A stretch of DNA of 64,000 nt from an uncultured Gammaproteobacteria bacterium (lineage in GTDB: Bacteria; Pseudomonadota; Gammaproteobacteria; Arenicellales; JAANXG01), in NCBI GenBank assembly GCA_947259395.1, contig CAMYMN010000007.1, positions 3,241 through 67,240 on the forward strand. Direction: 5' to 3'. A model generated the notes under the pieces. The model had not been told where the DNA came from. It ran no database searches and was given only the letters and a program-made list of their open reading frames with translations. Numbering within the stretch: position 1 is the stretch's first letter; the number at the start of each line of letters is the position of its first letter. Positions 26,712-34,505 of the stretch are shown here, in pieces. The translations under genes were made by a program, and so were the position numbers.

Positions 26712-27047
26712 ATGAACCTGGCAGTTTCTGACACAATCGATGCAAATCAGTTTGATGAGTACGGCTTACTCAAAGACGCGCAAGCTTGGTCCGAGCCGCT
26801 TGCCAAAGCGATCGCAAGTGACCTCGGCGTGGGTACATTGACCGACGCCCACTGGCTAATCATCTATACCCTGCGCGACCACTACACGCGATATGGCACC
26901 CCCCCGGTGATGCACCGCGTGTGCCAGGAAGCGGGGATCGAACGTCGACAGGTGAACGAGCTGTTTGGTTACTGCCTCAACGCCTGGCGTGTGGCGGGGC
27001 TGCCCAACCCCGGTGAAGAAGCGACGTCGTATTTAAGTAATATGTAA
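26712..27047 (+). CDS. DsrC/TusE family protein lacking both C-terminal cysteines
   Basis: A 111-residue protein with DsrC/TusE features: DEYGLLKDAQAWSEPLAKAI, LTDAHWLIIYTLRDHY and the C-terminal arm AWRVAGLPNPGE, which matches the family arm AxKxAGLPKP. In DsrC two cysteines on this arm carry sulfur, and TusE keeps the last one. Here the first position is Trp92 and the last is Glu103, so neither is present; Cys71 and Cys88 lie outside the arm. It therefore cannot work as a standard sulfur carrier and may be a regulatory variant (RspA-like). ATG 26712 has GGAG 6 nt upstream. Confidence 0.8.
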   Translation: MNLAVSDTIDANQFDEYGLLKDAQAWSEPLAKAIASDLGVGTLTDAHWLIIYTLRDHYTRYGTPPVMHRVCQEAGIERRQVNELFGYCLNAWRVAGLPNPGEEATSYLSNM

Positions 27048-27107
27048 GCGAGATTTGTCGGCAGCTTACGTATTGTCTTCCGGGAGCAGTTTACTCAACT
27101 GGGGATA

Positions 27108-27216
27108 AATTCAGGGAACAGCCTAAGCCATTCAATCTGCGCCTGCGCCTGGGATTAGTTCTGCGCAGATACCGGCCGCTTGATAGAAATAAATTATGTT
27201 AACTGTCCCCGGAATT
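27108..27216 (+). repeat. Family C element, full copy overlapping a coding end
   Basis: AATTCAGGGAACAGCCTAAG left, CTGCGCCTGCGCCTGGGATT core, TGTTAACTGTCCCCGGAATT right. The right 23 nt form the last codons and stop of the UPF0104 gene on the minus strand. Confidence 0.85.
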
Positions 27217-28156
27217 TCCCGATATTTTGCCACCTCACGAGCACGTTAAAAAGCGCTATCCAAAATCCTAGCGCCACTATCTGTAGGATGTGATGGCACA
27301 GTGCGATGGCGATAGCGTTATTGGTTTCGACACCCCATAAACTCAGCCCAAACACCACTGCCGCTTCGTAAATACCGACATTGGCCAGTGTCAGCGGGAC
27401 GGCGATACCAATATTGAGTATCAGCAGAATCAGCATGCCCTGGCCAAATCCAAGATCAACCTGCAAAGGGGCCGCCAGAAACTTCAAGGACAGGACCTCA
27501 AAGGTCCACACCAAAAAACTCAACCCGATGCCCACCGATAGCCTCGGCAGGTTTAGGATGGTCGTAAAGCTCGTCACCAGTTCCCGCAGCCAACGATGAA
27601 GTCGAGCCGATTTTTTCTGGACAAAGTATAAAACTAACGCTGCCAGAACAACGATAACGATCCCGGCCATTAGTTTATGTGCAGCATCAAGAAGCGGCAT
27701 ATCGGTGACTTTTATGACCAGCCAGTCCACCAGCAGAAAAACAAGCAAGAACAAAGTCAAAGAAGCCAAAAACCTTTCGGTAATCAAAGCCGACACAACA
27801 TGCGCAGTGCTAAATTTCCGGTTTTCCGAGGCCTTGTTGACGGCGAATATCTTATAGACATCCCCTGCGCGGGCGGGAATCACGTGGTTAAGAAATTGAC
27901 CAACCGAGTAGATCCGGCAGATCCTCAGCAGCGAAACATGGGCTTTGGGCAAGAGCGAGAAAAAACGAAGTGCTAACCAGAGATATTGCGCAACAGCCAC
28001 AGTCAATGCGAGCGCCAGACTCATCCATCCAATTTGGCGCAAAGACCGGTAAACATATTCCCAAGAAACCGAGTTGCTACTGATCATCATCCATACGAGG
28101 ATCGCGATGACGACAACCGATGCGAGCAGTCTTTTTTTAAGAAAAAGATGATGCAC
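27194..28156 (-). CDS. UPF0104/lysylphosphatidylglycerol synthase-type membrane protein
   Basis: A 320-residue protein with about seven to eight membrane segments, starting VVVIAILVWMMISSNSVSW. It has the family core QFLNHVIPARAGDVYKIF (the R-A-G-D motif) and LTLANVGIYEAAVVFGLSL near the end. UPF0104 proteins are homologous to the flippase part of MprF but lack the synthase domain, and many lie near lipid-linked glycan genes. The start is a GTG at 28156. The last residues FRGQLT and the stop are read from the end of a family C element, so the native C-terminus may have been replaced. Confidence 0.85.
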   Translation of the reverse strand: MHHLFLKKRLLASVVVIAILVWMMISSNSVSWEYVYRSLRQIGWMSLALALTVAVAQYLWLALRFFSLLPKAHVSLLRICRIYSVGQFLNHVIPARAGDVYKIFAVNKASENRKFSTAHVVSALITERFLASLTLFLLVFLLVDWLVIKVTDMPLLDAAHKLMAGIVIVVLAALVLYFVQKKSARLHRWLRELVTSFTTILNLPRLSVGIGLSFLVWTFEVLSLKFLAAPLQVDLGFGQGMLILLILNIGIAVPLTLANVGIYEAAVVFGLSLWGVETNNAIAIALCHHILQIVALGFWIALFNVLVRWQNIGKFRGQLT

Positions 28157-28182
28157 TATGCTAGTAACCTTACGGTGAATTC

Positions 28183-28231
28183 GGAATTCCGGAGACAGTA
28201 TACGTAATTCGATGTGCGCCTGGGTCCGGGG
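28183..28231 (+). repeat. Family C element, left half only
   Basis: GGAATTCCGGAGACAGTATA, then CGTAATTCGATGTGCGCCTG and GGTCCGGGG. It breaks off immediately before a HigA remnant. Confidence 0.85.
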
Positions 28232-28241
28232 CTAGGAATTC

Positions 28242-28442
28242 ATGACCCCCATCACGATCAGCATCAATCGCCTGGCGCGGGACATCGCGGTGCCGCCGAA
28301 CCGCATCAGCGAGCTCGCGAACGGCAAGCGTAGTGTTACCGCGGATACGGCGCTGCGCGTAGGGTGCTATTGCGGTACCCTGTCGCCTACCTGGCAGGAC
28401 CTGTAGACGGAATACGATCTAGAATCACCGAACGCACCGTAA
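28242..28442 (+). pseudogene. HigA-type antitoxin remnant
   Basis: Translation from 28242 gives the HigA core (ISINRLARDIAVPPNRISEL, ANGKRSVTADTALRV, LSPTWQDL) and then a TAG at 28404-28406. Beyond the stop the same frame continues TEYDLE, the normal HigA ending, until TAA at 28440. In family members a glutamine codon sits where TAG is, so CAG to TAG is the likely lesion. The first ~15 residues of HigA are missing at the join with the broken family C element. No HigB remnant is seen nearby. It is not closely related to the intact HigA at 7115. Confidence 0.8.
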
Positions 28443-28506
28443 GCTACGAAACGGGGAGTAATCGGGGTCTGTCCCCTATTAAAATTATGGCATTACTCGC
28501 TTTTAC

Positions 28507-28785
28507 CTACTGTCCGTAGATTTTGGACAAGCCGCTGGCGGCTTCGGCGTCCTCAATCACCGGGCAGACCTCCAACTCCAACAGGTTCGCCCACTCCGCT
28601 GCGAGTTGTGCGAGCGCTTCACCATCGGTTCCCTCAACGAGGTGCCACCCGCGCGCTGAACCTGGTAAGTGCCAGCGGCCTAAGGTTGTGAGGCCTGCTG
28701 GCACGGGGGCGCCTCCGCTGAGAAAACTTTCGGCCGCAGGTTGGTGACAGCCTGTAGGGATCTTCCACGTAATCATGAACTTCAT
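28507..28785 (-). CDS. DUF3303 family protein
   Basis: A 92-residue protein with the DUF3303 pattern from end to end: MKFMITWKIPTGCHQPAAES, GAPVPAGLTTLGRWHLPGSA, GWHLVEGTDGEALAQLAAEW and the closing CPVIEDAEAASGL. These small proteins fold as a dimeric alpha/beta barrel-like domain; no reaction is established. The start at 28785 is supported by GGAGGAATAACTG immediately upstream. It stands alone on the minus strand between the HigA remnant and a family C element. Confidence 0.85.
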   Translation of the reverse strand: MKFMITWKIPTGCHQPAAESFLSGGAPVPAGLTTLGRWHLPGSARGWHLVEGTDGEALAQLAAEWANLLELEVCPVIEDAEAASGLSKIYGQ

Positions 28786-28836
28786 CAGTTATTCCTCCGG
28801 TCCTATACTGCGATGTCGTTGCGAACAGGAACTATA

Positions 28837-28944
28837 AATTCACGGAGCAAGATACTCAATTCGATATGCGCTTGGGTTCGAGGTCGCGTTGGTATGGTTC
28901 CCGGTCGATCTTCAATAATTTTTAATATTCTGTCTCCGGGATTC
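28837..28944 (+). repeat. Family C element, full copy
   Basis: AATTCACGGAGCAAGATACT left, ATGCGCTTGGGTTCGAGGTC core, TTAATATTCTGTCTCCGGG right. It lies about 35 nt upstream of the DUF3303 ribosome binding site. Confidence 0.85.
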
Positions 28945-29238
28945 TCGTCCAATTTTGGCCGCACGCAGCGCGTTATTAACTTGGGTATTGAAGCAGCGCA
29001 AGATGTTTCGTATCGGCACGAAACATGAACCGTCGAAACTCGAGGGGATACAGTAGCGTTGGAGGTTTGTTGTTCACGGTCATGCGCGGCGCAGAAGATC
29101 GGACCAATGTATGACGCCAACTTTTACCGCCGGTTTTTAGGAATGGTAGTAACAACGACCTTCCCTTTATCCGCCCCCACCTATACCTTTTTTGGATCAA
29201 AGAAAAACGGATAGCAAAACCTGAGCACAACGTCGGCG
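28945..29238. other. Intergenic region, no supported gene
   Basis: A 35-codon frame at 29107-29214 (+) begins MYDANFYRRFLGMVV and ends FFGSKKNG, but lacks a ribosome binding site and any known family. It may be a gene fragment. Nothing else is recognisable. Confidence 0.35.
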
Positions 29239-30372
29239 TTAGGCTTCGCCTGCGATCGCCACCCTGGGAACACGTTCGGTAATGCCGGTGACTATTTCAT
29301 AGCTGATCGTGCCAAGCTTCCCGGCCAGTTCTTCTGCGGTGATTTCTTCATCACCCTGGCGGCCGACAATCACCACTTCGTCACCCAACGCCACGCGCCC
29401 GCGCAACGCAGTGACATCGATAACACTCTGGTCCATGGTCACACGGCCAACCTGGGGGCATCGCACCCCGCGCACCAGCAGTTCAAAATTGTTCGAAAGC
29501 CGCCGGCTCAGTCCGTCCCCATACCCAGCCGGCACCGTCGCGATCAGCGATGGTCTCGCAGTGTGAAAGGTGTGCCCGTAGCTGAGTCCGGTGCCTGCGG
29601 GAACTTCCTTGAGAAAGGTGATCCGTGTCTTCCATTCCAGTACCGGTTGGAGCTCTCCAACTCTTGGATGGATGATCTCCGGTGAAGGCCGCAGGCCGTA
29701 CAGAGCGATTCCTGGGCGCACCGCATCGCAATGGGAATCCGGGAGGTCAAAAATAGCGGCGCTGTTTGCCATGTGCCGGACTTCGATGCCGAATTGCCTG
29801 GTAGCCGCAACACATTGACGGAATTTTTCGGTCTGCTGCCGAGACTGGGTCTTATCGGCTTCGTCTGCACGGGGGAAATGCGTCATCAGCCCGCGAACCC
29901 GGATCCCGGGAAGGGCTGCGCAGCGCTCGAGAAATGCCGGTGCGTCTTCGGGGCGGATACCGATGCGCCCCATGCCGGTATCGACTATGAGATGCACCGT
30001 CACCGTGCGCCCGAGCCGTTGCGCATCACGTGCCAGGGCTGTTGCGCATTCCATGGTACACACCGCCGGTTCGCAGCCGAGTCGCACAATCGCCTCGCTG
30101 TGTTCGGGAAGCGTCGCAGAAAACAGCAACAAGGTTGCATCCACGCCGGCTTCCACCAAGACCTGCGCCTCGCTCACGTGCGCAACGCAAAGCGTGTCGC
30201 AGCCGAGCGTAACGAGATGCCGTGCGACGAGCCGCATGCCATGCCCGTAGGCGTTCGCCTTGACTGCCGGCCACAACGGCCGTTGGCCGGCGAGCTCCTG
30301 TAGCAGGTGCAGGTTGTGTGTCAGCCGGTCGAGGTGAATGTGGGCTCTGGTGAGCGGTGCCGTATCCGTCAT
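29239..30372 (-). CDS. alr: Alanine racemase
   Basis: A 377-residue PLP enzyme that interconverts L- and D-alanine for peptidoglycan. The PLP lysine lies in VKANAYGHGM near residue 39, the second catalytic base Tyr in VPAGYGDGLSR, and the family blocks MGRIGIRPEDA, MTHFPRADEAD, VRPGIALYGL and GRVTMDQSVIDV are present. Length is normal (about 360-380). The ATG (30372) overlaps the stop of an upstream racemase remnant in ATGA, so the remnant once headed this operon. Whether this is the only alr copy cannot be judged from the window. Confidence 0.93.
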   Translation of the reverse strand: MTDTAPLTRAHIHLDRLTHNLHLLQELAGQRPLWPAVKANAYGHGMRLVARHLVTLGCDTLCVAHVSEAQVLVEAGVDATLLLFSATLPEHSEAIVRLGCEPAVCTMECATALARDAQRLGRTVTVHLIVDTGMGRIGIRPEDAPAFLERCAALPGIRVRGLMTHFPRADEADKTQSRQQTEKFRQCVAATRQFGIEVRHMANSAAIFDLPDSHCDAVRPGIALYGLRPSPEIIHPRVGELQPVLEWKTRITFLKEVPAGTGLSYGHTFHTARPSLIATVPAGYGDGLSRRLSNNFELLVRGVRCPQVGRVTMDQSVIDVTALRGRVALGDEVVIVGRQGDEEITAEELAGKLGTISYEIVTGITERVPRVAIAGEA

Positions 30373-30605
30373 GGGCCATCGTCGCAACATTCAGCCCCGC
30401 GGATGATTGCTTGACCGACACGCGCATGATTAATGCGTGCGGGAACACCGCCCGCAGTGAAGAGCTCGAGCCCGCTCGAATTGAATCCCACGACCGCGCT
30501 TAGTTTCAGCGTGAAAGTATTCTCAATCTTGTGTGTGAGTTCTGCCAATACACTCATACTGTCTTCGTCGGGCACGACGCCGCGGACGCAGGCAAGGTTG
30601 GTTTC
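30369..30605 (-). pseudogene. C-terminal remnant of an ornithine/alanine-type PLP racemase
   Basis: About 79 residues match the end of the PLP-dependent ornithine/alanine racemase family: TNLACVRGVVPDEDSM, then VLAELTHKIENTFTLKL, VVGFNSSGLEL and PARINHARVGQAIIRGAE (family: GTNLAC, GxNS, RINxLRxGEAIL). The N-terminal three quarters with the PLP lysine are absent. Homology stops where the family C element at 30603 begins, and only repeat sequence (MRILSPE) leads into it. The TGA overlaps the alr ATG, which suggests a former racemase operon. A fragment of this kind cannot be active. Confidence 0.75.
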
Positions 30606-30706
30606 GGGGGACAGTATACGCAATTCGTTTTGCGCTTGGGTCCGGCGTGGCGTTGGCGCAGATCCCGGCCGCGTCGTTCAAATTAAGTATACTGCCCCCG
30701 GAATTC
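30603..30706 (+). repeat. Family C element, near-consensus full copy
   Basis: TCGGGGGACAGTATACGCAA left, TGCGCTTGGGTCCGGCGTGG core, GATCCCGGCCGCGTCG and AATTAAGTATACTGCCCCCG right. It ends 8 nt before the stop codon of the gene at 30715 and truncates the racemase remnant. Confidence 0.9.
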
Positions 30707-30714
30707 CGGGACGC

Positions 30715-31005
30715 TTATTCCTTTGGCTCGTACACGTCGAAGATTTGCACGGACGGCGGTTCTGTCAGGATGTCGCTCACCATCTCGCGGATATGGAGTT
30801 TCGTGGCTTGACTCACGGCCTCGGCATCGTCTTTGCTCTGCCACACGCTAAAACTGCCATAGCGGCCGGTGGCTTCGTCGCGAAAGAAGCTTACATACTC
30901 AAATCCCGGCATAGTCTTCATGATGGCACCGGCTTTGTCAGCCAATTCTTCCGCCGTGGACCGGTTCCCGGGTTTCAGTGCGAGTGTAACCAAACGTGCG
31001 TACAT
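30715..31005 (-). CDS. Small ABM/dimeric alpha-beta barrel protein
   Basis: A 96-residue protein with the antibiotic-biosynthesis-monooxygenase (ABM) fold pattern: strand MYARLVTLALKPG, helix STAEELADKAGAIMKTMPGF, strand EYVSFFRDEATGRYGSFSVW and helix DDAEAVSQATKLHI. Such domains are small haem-degrading or quinone-oxidising enzymes, or orphan dimers; no catalytic residue identifies which. The start has GGAGGAATAAATATG upstream. A sister gene of similar size and layout lies at 39860. Confidence 0.75.
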   Translation of the reverse strand: MYARLVTLALKPGNRSTAEELADKAGAIMKTMPGFEYVSFFRDEATGRYGSFSVWQSKDDAEAVSQATKLHIREMVSDILTEPPSVQIFDVYEPKE

Positions 31006-31428
31006 ATTTATTCCTCCTTCTGGGTCAGAACCTTTGATTTACTCAGATCTTATTTCGCGGTCCGTCGTGCCTAAACGATGATGCACCAACTGAGGCACAG
31101 ACCACGATATTTAACTGCGCGCGTGCTTCTCTAGAGTGTAAGTAAAACTATCTCTGTGCAGCGAATCATCGCGTTCACCAAATGCGGTTTGGGTTATCAT
31201 CCACCTTCGCCGCGCGCCAATCAACCCCCGTGCAAGCCAGTCATGGACGCGCGCAATAATTAAAACCAAAAGGCGGAAAGCGCTGCAATCGTGAGGGTGA
31301 GTTTATTTTACCTAGCTCGACGAAACTTCCGTTTCCGAAACATTGTCTGCGTCCTGTAATGCCCTAGAAATACCGCGACGACGAAGAATGTCGATACTTG
31401 CTTCGGTACTACATAGAGCGGCGCAATT
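31006..31428. other. Intergenic region, no supported gene
   Basis: About 420 bases without a coding frame of any recognisable family. The composition is mixed and no element of families A to C is seen until the partial copy at 31429. It may be decayed coding DNA. Confidence 0.45.
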
Positions 31429-31493
31429 ACGGGGTTGCGTTGGTACGGATCCCGGCCGCTTCGTGCTGATTAAGTGTACTGTCCCCGGAATTT
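31429..31493 (+). repeat. Family C element, right half
   Basis: ATTACGGGGTTGCGTTGGTA, GATCCCGGCCGCTTCGTG and ATTAAGTGTACTGTCCCCGG. The left quarter is gone. It ends 8 nt before the stop of the rubrerythrin remnant. Confidence 0.85.
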
Positions 31494-31501
31494 ACCGGAC
31501 T

Positions 31502-31885
31502 TTATCGCATGCCGTCTTCCGGTTGCGGCGGTCCAGGGTAACCGGCTACCTCGTGGTACTCGGTATGTGGATGACCGCATATCGGACATTGCCGTGTGGG
31601 CAGTTCGACCAGCGTCGAGCCACAAATCTGGCAAATGTGGTACCTGGACGCCGTGTCTTCGATACGCGCCGCGAGAAGGCCAAACCATTTGGTTGCTGCA
31701 TTTCGGATCTTGATCATCAGATCCCGATGCTGTTTCTCTGCTTTCCATGCATAGGTGATGTTGGAAATCGCATTTTGATGGGCCTCGGGTCGGACCTGCG
31801 CCAAGATGGCGGGGTATTCCTTGTCTATTTCTTGCGCCTCCACCTGAGTGGCGTGTCTGATATTTTCCTTAGTATGCCCGACCTT
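31502..31885 (-). pseudogene. C-terminal half of a rubrerythrin
   Basis: The readable frame contains VGHTKENIRHATQVEAQEID, KEYPAILAQVRPEAH and YAWKAEKQHRDLMIKI, the second helix pair of a long rubrerythrin with its E-x-x-x-Y-P and E-K-x-H ligands. A rubredoxin-like knuckle follows (YHICQICGSTLVELPTRQCP then ICGH; two CxxC). The first ferritin-like helix pair is missing: an in-frame TAG lies at about 31909 and only a GTG (31843) could start translation. Rubrerythrins reduce peroxide through a di-iron site, which needs both halves, so this is probably a decaying fragment. A rubredoxin-only product cannot be excluded. Confidence 0.75.
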
Positions 31886-31912
31886 CGGCCATACGAAATG
31901 GCATTTCTATAA

Positions 31913-32203
31913 CCTATTAGTTTTTATCGTCTTTTCTGTATTCCTTTTGCTCAAAGGCGCAACTGATGCAGCAGATCCACGGGCTTCGTCCTCAATCCCC
32001 AACATTTAGCGTACCAGGCGTTACGCCGCAATGAGCCAGGATTGGGTGTACGCAAATTATCACGTACACCAAGATACAAAACTTTGAATCATTGTCTATA
32101 GTTATAGATAGGGGGTCGTCGGTATCGGTCTCGAACAGGTAGCTCGAACTGCCGTCGTTCGAGAGCGAAGCCAAGATCTGTAAATCCATGGCTTACGGAA
32201 ATT
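31913..32203. other. Intergenic region before the retropepsin gene
   Basis: No gene or known repeat is visible. A perfectly inverted ATTGTCTATAGTTATAGATA block (32091-32110, CTATAGTTATAG core) is a possible operator. Confidence 0.35.
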
Positions 32204-33142
32204 TTGACCATGCGGGTCTATGCTAGCGTCAGATTATTCAAGCAGTGCGGGAAGCAACTGCGCTCGTTGACGGGCTTGTTGGTACTGCTTCTGGGTGTCG
32301 CGCCTGCGTTCTACGCACAGGCGATGAACCTTGACCGAAATTGGCAGGACGACACCGAGTTCTGGGATTCCCATTCTTTACGTGTCGACGATGTGCGCGC
32401 GATCAGCGCGCGCTCGGAGCGGGTGAAATCTGTGCACGAAGCACAGAGAACCGCTGGAAAAGAAGCACAGAGACCCACTGGAAAATCCAAGGTCAAGAAT
32501 CTCAACCTGCTGGTGGTGCACCGGACGGAAAAGCTGACACGCGCCAGTGGCAAACCTCGCCGGATGATTGTGGCCAAGGCGATGCTGAACATCGATGGAG
32601 AACGCCGTGTGCTGGAACAGGGACAGTCTAGTCCGGAAGGTATCACGCTGGTCAGCGCGGGATCCGATCACGCGGTTGTGGAGATCAATGGCCGGCGTGA
32701 GACGTTGACCCTCGATGCGGCTGCCGTATTTCCTGGAACCGCCAATTCCGAGCCAATTGAAGAACAGCACGATGACGAAATGGTATCGCTTTGGGAAGGC
32801 CCTGACGGTTTCTTTTATGCGGATGGGGCCATCGATGAATATCCGGTTAATTTTCTGTTGGATACCGGAGCCACTACCATTGTCATCAGCAGTGGCCTGG
32901 CGCGCCGGATCGGCCTTAACTTTGAGGGAAAACAAGAAGAAATCGCAAAGACGGTCGGCGGCTCGGTACCCCTGGTTCGTGTTACTTTAGAACGCGTCAC
33001 CGTCGGCGATATTACCCTGCACGACGTGGCGGCGGGGATCTTCGAAGGTCCGGCAACGGACGCGGCCCTGTTGGGGATGTCTTTTCTCGGCCAGGTCGAC
33101 CTGGTGCGATCGGGAAAACAAATGGAGCTCAGAAAACGATAA
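32204..33142 (+). CDS. Retropepsin-like aspartic protease (TIGR02281-type), secreted
   Basis: A 312-residue protein with an N-terminal membrane or signal segment (LTGLLVLLLGVAPAFYAQA). A linker of about 140 residues follows and includes a 24-bp tandem duplication (EAQRTAGK / EAQRPTGK, DNA 32438-32485). The C-terminal clan AA domain contains FLLDTGATTIVISSGLA with the catalytic D-T-G-A, then VPLVRVTLERVTVG and the second conserved block LLGMSFLG. These bacterial retropepsin-like domains work as dimers in the periplasm; substrates are mostly unknown. ATG 32210 is an alternative start. Monocistronic. Confidence 0.85.
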   Translation: MTMRVYASVRLFKQCGKQLRSLTGLLVLLLGVAPAFYAQAMNLDRNWQDDTEFWDSHSLRVDDVRAISARSERVKSVHEAQRTAGKEAQRPTGKSKVKNLNLLVVHRTEKLTRASGKPRRMIVAKAMLNIDGERRVLEQGQSSPEGITLVSAGSDHAVVEINGRRETLTLDAAAVFPGTANSEPIEEQHDDEMVSLWEGPDGFFYADGAIDEYPVNFLLDTGATTIVISSGLARRIGLNFEGKQEEIAKTVGGSVPLVRVTLERVTVGDITLHDVAAGIFEGPATDAALLGMSFLGQVDLVRSGKQMELRKR

Positions 33143-33267
33143 CAACGAGTACCGCCGTCAATCGCGAACGACAATGTTCGCATGACTTGACGGTGGCGGT
33201 GACGCCGAGCTGACAATTTCGAACGGCCCATCTGCACCTGTTCTGGTTATGCCGGTATTAGATTTAA

Positions 33268-33305
33268 GTGGACAGATCTATTTTGCTGAAATTAAATCTG
33301 CCCCC
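33268..33305 (+). repeat. Family B element between convergent genes
   Basis: GTGGACAGATCTATTTTGCT at the left and AAATTAAATCTGCCCCC at the right. It lies between the retropepsin gene and the convergent rtcA stop, again placed as a possible bidirectional terminator. Confidence 0.75.
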
Positions 33306-33324
33306 GCCAATAAATATGCTGGCG

Positions 33325-34341
33325 TCATCGAATCTCCACCCGCCACCGGTCTGGTGCAAGTTCTTGCAGGTAGATACCGATGTCCATGAAGCGTCGTATT
33401 ACGTCCGTGTTGGTCAGCGCATGCGGGCTGGGTTTCAAGGTCACGAAAGAACCCACGCCGGCGAGCGCCATCGGTACCAGCAGCTGATCGGCGAGATGCT
33501 CGCCCACCGCGACATCGGCCGTTAAGTAACGCTGCACCCGGTGCGCGAGTCGCTCGGCGACGGTCTCTGCACGCACCCCGCGTTCACCGAACCCGGTGAA
33601 CACTTCGGTGATGTGTTCGCATGCGACCTCTACGCTGACCACGTTGCCGGGACCAGTTGCTTCGGATTCAATATGGAAACGAAGATCGTTACTGACCAGA
33701 CGTAACCGCTGCTTCAATATTGCGAGCTCGCGCCGAGCGATGTGCTCCGGCAGGTTGGCGACCGTGGCCCAGGCCCGTAGCGTTTGCACCGCACCGCGTT
33801 CGGGCAGATGCAGCGGCGCCAGCTGTGCGGCCGGCTCGATCCTGACGTCGAGTAATCCGCCGCCCGCGGGAAAATAACCCGGCCGGTCGAGTCGCACGGA
33901 CAGCTTCGGGCCCATGCACTTGATCAGCGGCACAAACACGCGTTGCAGGAATTCGAAGGTCGGTGCCTGCGGATTGTGGGTGCCGCCGACCAGGGTCAAA
34001 TGGGATGCGTCCGTCGCAGTGCACAGTACCGGCAGCACGGTGTGCAGCACCAGAGTGGTACTCCCTGCGGTGCCGATATCAAAGCGATACACGCCGGGTC
34101 GTATCTTGCCCGGCACAAAGCTCAGCACGCGCGACCCGATGGCATCGCCATCGACTGTTGCGCCAGTGACCGCAGCGGCAGCCTGCACTGCAGCCAAGTG
34201 CTGTGGCCGCAGCCCCGGTTGTCTGCGTGCCGCTCGGATATTGATAATGCGAAACGGCCGGTGCAGGCACATCGACAAGCCAAGCGAGGTCCTGAGGATC
34301 TGCCCGCCACCCTCTCCGTGTGATCCGTCAATGGTCAACAT
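33325..34341 (-). CDS. rtcA: RNA 3'-terminal phosphate cyclase
   Basis: A 338-residue enzyme that converts RNA 3'-phosphate ends to 2',3'-cyclic phosphates using ATP through an enzyme-AMP intermediate. The N-terminus shows IDGSHGEGGGQILRTSLGLS, the family signature, followed by RPGLRPQHLAAV and GTAGSTTLVLHTVLP. The nucleophilic histidine lies in AVGEHLADQLLVPMAL near residue 290. The C-terminus (HALTNTDVIRRF) is intact. In E. coli rtcA is paired with rtcB under RtcR; neither rtcB nor rtcR is present here, so the gene stands alone. Confidence 0.95.
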   Translation of the reverse strand: MLTIDGSHGEGGGQILRTSLGLSMCLHRPFRIINIRAARRQPGLRPQHLAAVQAAAAVTGATVDGDAIGSRVLSFVPGKIRPGVYRFDIGTAGSTTLVLHTVLPVLCTATDASHLTLVGGTHNPQAPTFEFLQRVFVPLIKCMGPKLSVRLDRPGYFPAGGGLLDVRIEPAAQLAPLHLPERGAVQTLRAWATVANLPEHIARRELAILKQRLRLVSNDLRFHIESEATGPGNVVSVEVACEHITEVFTGFGERGVRAETVAERLAHRVQRYLTADVAVGEHLADQLLVPMALAGVGSFVTLKPSPHALTNTDVIRRFMDIGIYLQELAPDRWRVEIR

Positions 34342-34429
34342 GGCTATTGTGGTCGGGATAAATTCACCGAAGATAATATGTCCGAGCTATCTTTCTGAAA
34401 ATCAATCTGCCTTCATCAGCTAACGGCGG

Positions 34430-34464
34430 CTGCGCATAAATTAGGTATTCTGTCTCCTGAATTC
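34430..34464 (+). repeat. Family C element, right tip
   Basis: GCATAAATTAGGTATTCTGT then CTCCTGAATTC. A degenerate family B-like stretch (GTCCGAGCTATCTTTCTGAA) precedes it at about 34380. Only the right arm of C remains. Confidence 0.65.
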
Positions 34465-34505
34465 CAGTAACATGTGTCCATCGCTAACCGCAAGGAGGTT
34501 GTGAC

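Noticed and set aside
21854-31493. Single genes separated by ~100-bp palindromes look like an integron cassette array with attC sites
   Set aside because: The genes face both ways, there is no integrase, and the palindromes end in GGGGACAG rather than the attC core sites. Isolated GTTAGGC sequences (22637, 29238) are not paired as in attC.
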